Of a stretch of DNA of 64,000 nucleotides, positions 57,104 to 64,000 are shown piece after piece; position 1 is the stretch's first letter, and each line of letters starts with the position of its first letter. Made by a program: the position numbers and the translations under genes. The notes beneath the pieces are model-generated. The model did no database searches and had not been told where the DNA came from. It worked only from the letters and a program-made list of their open reading frames with translations. Source of the stretch: Blastomyces gilchristii SLH14081 (taxonomy: Eukaryota; Ascomycota; Eurotiomycetes; Onygenales; Ajellomycetaceae); NCBI RefSeq assembly GCF_000003855.2, contig NW_003101674.1, positions 539,694-603,693 on the forward strand. Direction: 5' to 3'.

Positions 57104-58656
57104 CTACATAGCTCCCATAATCTCCCGATACGCCAGAGCCTCCTGAAGAAAAACTTCCGCACCAGCCTTAACCTCCATATACACCTCAAAAAAGCTCAAC
57201 ACGATCCCTTTCCTGACGCTGCAAAACCCTGCAAACAACGCGCAACCTAACTGCGCACACCGTCTCGAGAAATTCTGCCTCGGATCCAATATCACCACCC
57301 CCTGCTGCTCTTGGTATCGCCGTTGCTCGTCTTCATCCCATGCGTCTGATAACATCGGCTGGCCATAATACTGCCCAGCGATCTCAACGTCGCAGATAAC
57401 GCTCATCCGCGGACTGCATGGGCACGCACGGACGTCTTTGAGTGTGCATTTGCGCGCGCAGGAACAGTGTCCGGAGCAGATGCAGAGTTGATCACGGACG
57501 TACTGGCGCAGCGCTCGTTTGCCTTCGGTGCGCCTGTGCTCGCCGACGTAGATGCCGTTGAGAATGGCGTAGGCGGCTTCGCGGTTTGCTTCGGTGCGAC
57601 GCCGTTCGGGGAGGAGGCGGTGCGCTGATAGTGTTGCGGATGATGATGATGAGGAGGTGGTGCTGGAGGAGGTAACGCTGTTTTGGCGTTTGACTGCCAT
57701 TGTTGCGGTTGGAGCTGGAGTTGGTCTTCCCATTCCTGTCGCCCCGTGTTCATGGAGGTTATTATTGTTGATGGTATTAACGCTATTCCAGTCGGCTTGT
57801 TTTTGGAACCCGAGATATTTCTCTGACAGCATGGCAAGCACCATGTTGGGCGCTCTTTTATAAATAGGGTCCAGACCCGTCCACTCTCTGGCGAAGGGCG
57901 AATTGGGGTCCAGGACTACCGTCTCGACATGCCTACGATACTCCCTCACATCAGCAGGACGACAACGTCCCTTGTTCACGTTATTCGCAACATAGGCCTC
58001 AACCGCATGCTGGACATAAGCGGCCTTTTTCATGCTGATGATCTCTTGGTCAAGAACACCGCTGATATCCTCTGACGTGAGCAGCCGTTTGCAGGCCTGG
58101 AAGATCACGATGACCTGGCCTGGGCCTGGGAGATATCGTTCCACAGCAGATACGGATAGATATTGACTCTGTCCCGTCTGTGCCGTGGAGCTGCTATTCT
58201 TGCCGCGGTGTGGTGAGCTCCCACAGAGTTGCAAGTTGGTGATCTCGATGTTGAGCCGTGCATAGACTGCGTAGAATAGATCTTCGATGGTCTGGAGGAG
58301 CTGCGCGGTGGAGTCCTGAGCCATCTGGTCCTCGACCTGTTCGATGTGGAATTTTATGCCGCTGGGCGCGTTGTCGAGCTGGAGATGATGAAGGTTAGTC
58401 GAAAAAACAATCATTGTGTGGTGTCTGTCCATCTGAGTATTTCCCTCCTTATGAACTGGGAAACGATACTACATACCTCCACGCCATACGCCATCAAAAT
58501 GATGAAGACGAACTTGGCAATGCCATAAATCCTGGAATATACTGCTACGATACAGTCATGCCTTTCCCTGGCCTGCTGCAGTGGTTCTCTTTCTCCGTCC
58601 CGGTGAGAGCTAGCACGCGCTACGGGCATCTGGACACTTTTTGGTTTCTGCATCAT
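57104..58656 (-). CDS. Conserved-looking fungal protein of unknown function with Cys cluster
   Basis: Complement of 58477-58656 and 57104-58378 (1455 nt, 484 aa). The first exon starts MMQKPKSVQMPVARASSHRD and has one hydrophobic stretch, IAKFVFIILMAYGVE. A 98-bp intron joins it to LDNAPSGIKFHIEQVEDQMA. Helical segments follow (AQLLQTIEDLFYAVYARLNI), then a Ser/Thr-rich linker at about residues 300-325. A compact Cys cluster lies near residue 385, CICSGHCSCARKCTLKDVRA, followed by CPC. I do not recognise a family. The Cys spacing suggests metal binding, but not RING or classical zinc-finger order. The start could lie further upstream in the same frame, which stays open towards 59043. Confidence 0.65.
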
Positions 58657-60156
58657 GCTGCTGGAAACTGGAAATCGTTGGGTGGTTAAGATGATGTGGA
58701 AAAACGAGAATGGATGGATTCTGATGAGAGTGGAAGCTAGAGTTCGGGATGTAGCGTGTATGAACGATCTATCTAATATTTGTTCGTTCGGTTTGTAGTT
58801 TGTGCCTGCGTTCAGTAAGGTACGGAGGGGATGAAGACGAGGACGAGAGGCTTTGTGGGAAGAGGAGTATAGAGAGGGGAAAAGAAAAGAAGGGTAGGAA
58901 GGAAGATGGGTCAGGACGGAGAGGGAGGCTGATGTTGAAGAACGAGCAGGCAAGTTGCAGCTGGTACGGAGTTGCTCCTTTGTTTGTTCTCCCCAGCCTC
59001 CCTCGACTGTAGTTCTATACCTCTTGCATTCACGCGCTGGCAATTGAGAACGAGGGTTTTTATTTGTCCAGGCTTTCTCCTTAAGTGTATTGAAAAAGGA
59101 GAGGCTGGTGGAGGGGAATGAAAAACGGTGAGTGAATATGATTTGGTGGGGATGGTGCGGGATGGGGTGTTATATCTATGGGCAATATACTATTGTGATA
59201 CGTGCATCGTGTATACGATCTCATTGTTTTATAAGGATAAGCCAACGTTGTGGGGAGGTGGTTGTGATACAATAAAGAAGGAAAAGGTGAACACTCTCAT
59301 TGAGATATAATCAATGCCCGCCCTCTCATTACATAGACCTCTGAGAGTCGATAATAGCGAGCATGAATTAATAGGCAGTTCAGGCAGAGTCCACATTACA
59401 TTTTCTCTCCCATTCATACAATGGCATTCACCCATTCTCGATTTCTGAAGGGCTGGGGATGTTAAATCCACTATCCCCGCAGTGGATGTGAATTTGTCTC
59501 GAGGCAAACAAAGATGTGGTCAGATTATGGTCATACTGTGAATAGGGAGTTATCCAGGGATAGCACTGCAATTGAGTTCATTGGGTGTTCATGGCGCCTG
59601 GTTTGGAGGGAAAGCAAGCAATATCACAGTCAAAGGAAACCGCAGAGAATATATAGTTAAGAGTTAAGAGCTTCTAACAGCCCCTTCGAATAATGTGGCC
59701 GCTCAAACGAAGAAATGCGGAAGCGTATTCAGAAACGAGGGACGTTGTTCAGCTTCGAGGTTGATGCTGTGGTTGCTAAAGTACAAATCCACCCATGCTA
59801 TCATCATATAAATAAATGAATACGGATAGCTGTGCGACATTTGTAGATAGCTAACCTTTCATAAGACACATATCTGACAGCTCGCACACGGCCAACTATA
59901 CCAATCAAATCCACGAGCGGTAATGTTTTCAAAGAGGCATAAAATAAAAAGTAAAATAAAAAATTGCAAACATAGACGGTACGAGGAGCTCTATAAAATA
60001 TATATATATGTGTATATATCTTTCGTATGATATATTTATGAGAAATTTTGAAATATGAACACAGGAATGTATATATATATGAAAGATATGAAAAAAAGGA
60101 GGTAGGAAGGGTTAAAACATACTAGAAAGAAATTCAGGGGAAACAAATTTCAAAAC
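58657..60156. other. Intergenic, no gene recognised
   Basis: 1.5 kb. The first 400 bp are purine-rich and likely the promoter of the Cys-cluster gene. AT-rich simple sequence (TATATATGTG) lies near 60000-60070. No domain seen. Confidence 0.45.
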
Positions 60157-61332
60157 CTAAATGTGGAAGGTGTAAACCTTGCGGATCTCCTCCATGAGAA
60201 GATGAACATCCAACACCACAGCTGTTGATTTGGATTCTTGTATCTCCTCAATCTTCTTTTGAACATATCCTCTCCAATTGTTGGGGAGGGCAGAGTAGAA
60301 GATGTCAAATACCCACGCATCTGGGGGGGTAGCATCCATCATCTCCAATTTCATGATAGCGGCCCGGAACTTATCAAAGAACATGTGCAGGTTAGTGACC
60401 TGCGTGCCACCAAGTGAGGTGAATTCCAGGACTGCCTCACGGCGTAATTGTGTCTTTGGGATGGAGTATTCCTCTTCGATTGCATGCCAGAGGGTATAAG
60501 CGATCCGATCCTCATCATATTTGTAAAAATGTGGCCTGACGCCGGCACCCAATGAGTTCGAAATGAATGTGTAGAGCCATCGGTTCCTAGCATCCCAAAA
60601 AGGAGCCCATTCAACATCTTGAAGGGGGTTCTGGGCCTGCTGTTTCTCTATTATATTCCAACACTGTGCATCAACTAGTTTCAATTTCATGGAGATGCTC
60701 CAGGTGGTGTAGTTGGATGTGCCGGTTAGACTGTTTGGCCTCACAGCATTCTTGACATCTTCCTTGAATTGGGAGATTGCCTTGCCAACACGGCTATCCG
60801 GATCATAGAGGTTGTATTCCAACCTTTCACCGAGATTGGGATCCCATGTGGGCGTACGGGCCGTAGAAGTGGTGGGAGGATGATTGTTGACATCCTGAGA
60901 TTGATTCTTAGAGGATCTCTGTTGACGGAGTTTTTCCAGTTGTAATTTGAGCTCTAGGGCTCTACGCCTCTCCTTCTCCATCTCAAATGTCATCATAAGA
61001 TGCTGCATCTGCTGGTCTGATATGGCCTCGCCCGAACGGTAGACACCTGGGTGACCGGTATTCTCATCATGAGAGCCAGCTTCATCAAGCTGTCGGGTAG
61101 ATCGGGGGGCCGGCCTGACTGTGTCAGGGGCTGTATTCAAACCAGATTCGAATTGGAAGGGTGTTTCGGGAGGTTCATTAATGGAGCTTTCAAATGCTCC
61201 AGGAGGATGTCCACTGACAGAGCTTGAGTGTGAAGAATCATCATCACCAGCAACTGACCCAGTGGGTAGGACGCGAGATCGTGAATGTGTGTGAGAGTGA
61301 GATCGTGATGGATCCGCCATTTTGATATTCAT
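60157..61332 (-). CDS. Intact Ty1/Copia-type Gag-like ORF without pol
   Basis: 391 aa, uninterrupted. It starts MNIKMADPSRSHSHTHSRSR; a second Met at 61320 is equally possible. About 90 disordered residues and a coiled coil (FEMEKERRRALELKLQLEKL) lead into the Copia gag (UBN2/Retrotran_gag_2-type) core. That core contains NSLTGTSNYTTWSISMKLKL, FISNSLGAGVRPHF, RIAYTLWHAIEEEY and REAVLEFTSLGGTQVTNLHM. It stops at VYTFHI before any CCHC zinc knuckle. No protease, integrase or RT follows within 2.9 kb, and no LTR was identified at either side. Base composition is normal and shows no C-to-T decay. It is either a truncated recent copy or a gag gene kept by the host. Confidence 0.75.
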   Translation of the reverse strand: MNIKMADPSRSHSHTHSRSRVLPTGSVAGDDDSSHSSSVSGHPPGAFESSINEPPETPFQFESGLNTAPDTVRPAPRSTRQLDEAGSHDENTGHPGVYRSGEAISDQQMQHLMMTFEMEKERRRALELKLQLEKLRQQRSSKNQSQDVNNHPPTTSTARTPTWDPNLGERLEYNLYDPDSRVGKAISQFKEDVKNAVRPNSLTGTSNYTTWSISMKLKLVDAQCWNIIEKQQAQNPLQDVEWAPFWDARNRWLYTFISNSLGAGVRPHFYKYDEDRIAYTLWHAIEEEYSIPKTQLRREAVLEFTSLGGTQVTNLHMFFDKFRAAIMKLEMMDATPPDAWVFDIFYSALPNNWRGYVQKKIEEIQESKSTAVVLDVHLLMEEIRKVYTFHI

Positions 61333-61629
61333 TTATTGGATCCTTGCCAATATTGTTTTCTTTTTCTTGCTTTTTTTTTGGCAATGTGGTGCATTCCCCG
61401 CAAGCTTCTTCTAAGCGAGCAGTAGTATTAACTAGGGCGTGTTCGGTTGCACGGTTAACCTCTGTTAAACCTACCCCCAAAAAGTGGATATTAGCGTGCT
61501 GCCGGCGTTGATTTTTCAAACCTTGATTGCCACCCTAATCTTGTAGTGGTTTTGACGTATTTAATCAATTACACATAATAGTGACAACGTAGATTTCTGT
61601 TTCTTCCATTTTAACCTCACCTATTTTGT
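61333..61629. other. Divergent spacer with Harbinger-like end motif
   Basis: Between the gag-like ORF and the Myb/SANT relic. At about 61434 the sequence CTAGGGCGTGTTCGGTTGC resembles the GGGCGTGTTCGGTTGC-type terminal inverted repeats of PIF/Harbinger elements with a 3-bp target site. No inverted partner is in the window. Confidence 0.3.
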
Positions 61630-62400
61630 ATGATAGAGCTGTGCAACATGCCAGGCAGTCAGTCTTCAAATAATGGGGGTCTTGAACCCGAAGAAATGCC
61701 AATCTCATCAAGCCAGTGGCCGAGCTCACCCTCACCTGCCATATTGCCTGCCACGCCAATAATAATAGGTGTCCCATATCATCAACCCGCCGCCAAATCT
61801 GCCTCCCAATATGCCGCGCAATATGCCTCCCAATATGCCTCCCAATATGCCTCCCAATATGCCTCCCAATATGCCTCCCAATATGCCTCCCAATCCGCCT
61901 CCCAATCCGCCTCCCAATCCGCCTCCTGTATACATATTTCATGAAGTGCAGCAATGGATGAGGTAATGCTGCAGGGCCTGCTTGACATGAAAAAGAAAGG
62001 CTGAGAAATAGACAATGAAAACTTCAAGCCTTATGAATAAAATATAATGATTCAAGCTGTTCAATGTGTCACTCATCAAATGATCAATAAAATCAATCTT
62101 GATAGTTGATGAAGACAATTTAAATGTATGTAATGACTGTGAATGAAACATAAGAATCAGATCTCTGACTGAACTTGATATATAGAACATGAAATAGACA
62201 TTAATAACTCAGAGATTATGAAGAAGTATTTTCAATATTATTCAGATATGAAGATATTTCAATATCAGAGATTTAAATTTTAAAAGTTGAATAAGCAACT
62301 GCTTTATGATAAACTTGTTATAGAATAATATACAATTGATTTTCAAGCTATGAGACAGTAGCTTGATACAGATGATGACTTATATTCTCTCTTATTCTCT
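61630..62400 (+). pseudogene. Decayed Myb/SANT-like domain (Myb_DNA-bind_3 type) ORF
   Basis: The frame opens at the ATG at 61630 (MIELCNMPGSQSSNNGGLEP) and runs through a (Ala-Ser-Gln-Tyr) repeat made by the 12-bp minisatellite. It meets TGA at 61942-61944. Reading TGA as Trp and TAA/TAG as Gln, it continues with MDEVMLQGLLDMKKKGWEID, FKPYEWNIMIQAVQ, ISDWTW and KKYFQYYSDMKIFQYQRF. The order W..MDEVMLQGLL..KKKG, F.P..W, then YF..YSD.K.F matches transposon-associated Myb/SANT-like DNA-binding proteins. These often accompany PIF/Harbinger transposases. The 5' part has normal composition and the 3' part is AT-biased, so mutation stops inside the gene. Confidence 0.65.
61801..61920 (+). repeat. 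12-bp coding minisatellite, ten units
   Basis: Ten units of GCCTCCCAATAT, the last three GCCTCCCAATCC and the second GCCGCGCAATAT. In the Myb-relic frame this gives Ala-Ser-Gln-Tyr/Ser; 12 is a multiple of three so copy changes keep frame. Confidence 0.95.
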
Positions 62401-64000
62401 ATGTTAAATGTCTCTTTGTCACGCCCCTGGCCGCGTCAAGGTCTCATTGCGGCTTCACGCGGCTCATCACTTCTCTGCAGATGATTTCATTCATTCTGCA
62501 GACTGTTCAAACTGGTTTTCAATCACTCTATAACATCACTCAGATGCAATATAGAAGAATCTAATTGATAAATATAAGAATTTCACTTCTATACAAGATT
62601 AGCAGATTGCTTCTTTCATAATAGTGAGACACTGCTGAGATATCACTTCAGCTATTCTCAATTATAGAATAGAAGAAGAGTATTCACTCATTATCTATAT
62701 AGAATAGCTAGATACTGACTCTCTATTAAAAAAGTCAGTAATTCATTTTCTTCTACTGATAATATATACAAGAGTTACTGTAATTCTCATACAATCTTCT
62801 TAGTATACTAAGTACTATATCTATAATATTCTTGTAATAACTCTATAGCTTACAAGCTTACTATTTAAGTAAGATAGTTAAGTCTACTTATATAACTTCT
62901 CTAGATAACTATCTATATAATATCACTAATTAGTCACTACTTCAGTTTTATTATAGTATAATTTAAATTACTTAATCTAATTATAAGTTTGAATTAGTTA
63001 AGCTTTATTAATAGACTAATATAATCTTATATATTTATACTGAGATTAATCTGATCTTACTCTCTAAGAGAAACTTTATATTATTCTCTAAAATATATAT
63101 ATCTCTATTTTAACAGAAATCTGAGATTTCTGAATCTGTTATATATTTTAATATAAGCTTTTTAATTACTTTATTATTATCACAGTCTCTACACTTCTAT
63201 ATCTATTATAAAGATAGAAAGATTAAAATTGAAAATTCTCTAAATTTGTAATTCAAAGGTTTCTTAAGCCAGTGTATGATTACAGGCGTACGCTGGCTTT
63301 ATATATATTATACTAAATTAATTAGTGTCTGCTATAATCTTTTTACATTTATAAGCATGTTCAGAAGCAGCTGTGTTATTATTCAGTGATTATACATTCT
63401 TCTAAATTATATTCTCTCTCACTAGATTCAGTTATGCTCATGTGACTCTGATATAAGCTGCTTTCAGAGAAGCTTTCACTATTTTACATTACTTATTCAT
63501 TAATATTTTCATTCTTTAATTATTATTCTGTTATCATCATCATTGAATATTATTATTTTATACAAGATTTCTGCATCTCTTTCTTTTATCAAGCTCTTTT
63601 CAATCTGTTTATCTATCACATTATACACATTTCTAGCAATGACTTCTCATTTTCATAACAAGTATTGTCATAGTGCTCATATCAGATAGTTTATTAGCAG
63701 TAAGTGTAATATGTTGTGAAATGTAGTCAGAACTTGTTTTTCTTCTAATAATTATCAGAATATATTATCATGAATAATACATCTTCTTCATCTTTTTATA
63801 CATTCTTAACTCTCTTTTTCTAGCAGATATCTGATTGTGTTTTCTAATTATGTTTTCTGATCATATCTTCTGACATAATTTTATATAAATGCAGATACGG
63901 ATATATTTATTTTAACTTATGTAGAATCTTCATGTATTGACAGATCTGTATCTGCAGATAATAGTAAATGCCTTAATATTGAATTATTGATTGAGAACTT
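62401..64000. repeat. AT-rich mutated block at the right end
   Basis: Almost CpG-free apart from an island at about 62419-62465 and a hairpin at 63266-63299. Short A/T tracts throughout. No coding domain recognised beyond the Myb relic. Confidence 0.5.
63266..63299. repeat. Inverted repeat / hairpin, 11-bp arms
   Basis: AAGCCAGTGTA at 63266-63276 and TACGCTGGCTT at 63289-63299 are inverted with one mismatch, separated by a 12-nt loop. It is one of the few GC-rich spots in the block. Confidence 0.7.

Noticed and set aside
61801..61920. CRISPR-like repeat array
   Set aside because: Units are contiguous 12-mers without spacers, in a eukaryotic genome.
61565..61966. Repeat-encoded frames (Gly-Arg-His-Ile, Pro-Pro-Asn-Met, Glu-Ala-Tyr-Trp)
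   Set aside because: All arise from the 12-bp minisatellite; only the frame continuing into the Myb/SANT relic has outside support.

Overview
The window comes from a filamentous ascomycete nuclear genome. Short introns with GT..AG borders, a twin-CX9C Cmc2, an ErdS-type AspRS-DUF2156 fusion and an EasG-family gene all fit Pezizomycotina. The mix of gene-bearing segments of normal composition with AT-rich, almost CpG-free blocks full of mutated retroelements suggests Onygenales (Ajellomycetaceae-like). That placement is inference; no rRNA or other marker was read.

Layout. (1) About 1-7830 is an AT-rich block holding a mutated Tad-type LINE (ORF1 plus endonuclease/RT/RNase H ORF2). It is followed by the 3' end of a Copia element with its RNase H tail, polypurine tract and LTR start. 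(2) 9.4-31.6 kb is a gene-dense segment: SnoaL-like protein, EasG-like reductase, FAR-17a/AIG1-like membrane protein, membrane F-box/zinc protein, DUF1776 SDR-like protein, WSS1 protease, UTP12, ARPC2 and ERDS. (3) 31.6-34.1 kb holds an AT-rich relic between ERDS and a gap-interrupted alpha/beta hydrolase that is probably ERDH. (4) 36-43 kb has RRN3 and a serine-rich orphan. (5) 43-48 kb is long intergenic DNA with another AT-rich relic block. (6) 48-59 kb has PWP1, CMC2, UTP23, PTC7 and a Cys-rich orphan. (7) 60-64 kb has an intact Copia-type gag-only ORF, a decayed Myb/SANT-domain ORF that runs into AT-rich DNA through a 12-bp minisatellite, and AT-rich DNA to the end.

How genes work together. 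UTP12 and UTP23 (small-subunit processome), PWP1 (large-subunit assembly) and RRN3 (Pol I initiation) all serve ribosome production. ERDS and the neighbouring hydrolase would form the make-and-break pair for ergosteryl-aspartate. CMC2 and PTC7 act in mitochondria. Divergent pairs with short shared promoters are UTP12/ARPC2 (247 bp), PWP1/CMC2 (492 bp) and DUF1776/WSS1 (537 bp).

Exon structures were worked out by hand from splice consensus, frame continuity and family conservation. For every complete spliced model the summed exon length is a multiple of three. Several long open frames begin at TTG or GTG, so those starts were moved to the first suitable ATG. No search or alignment program was run, and family assignments rest on recognised motifs.
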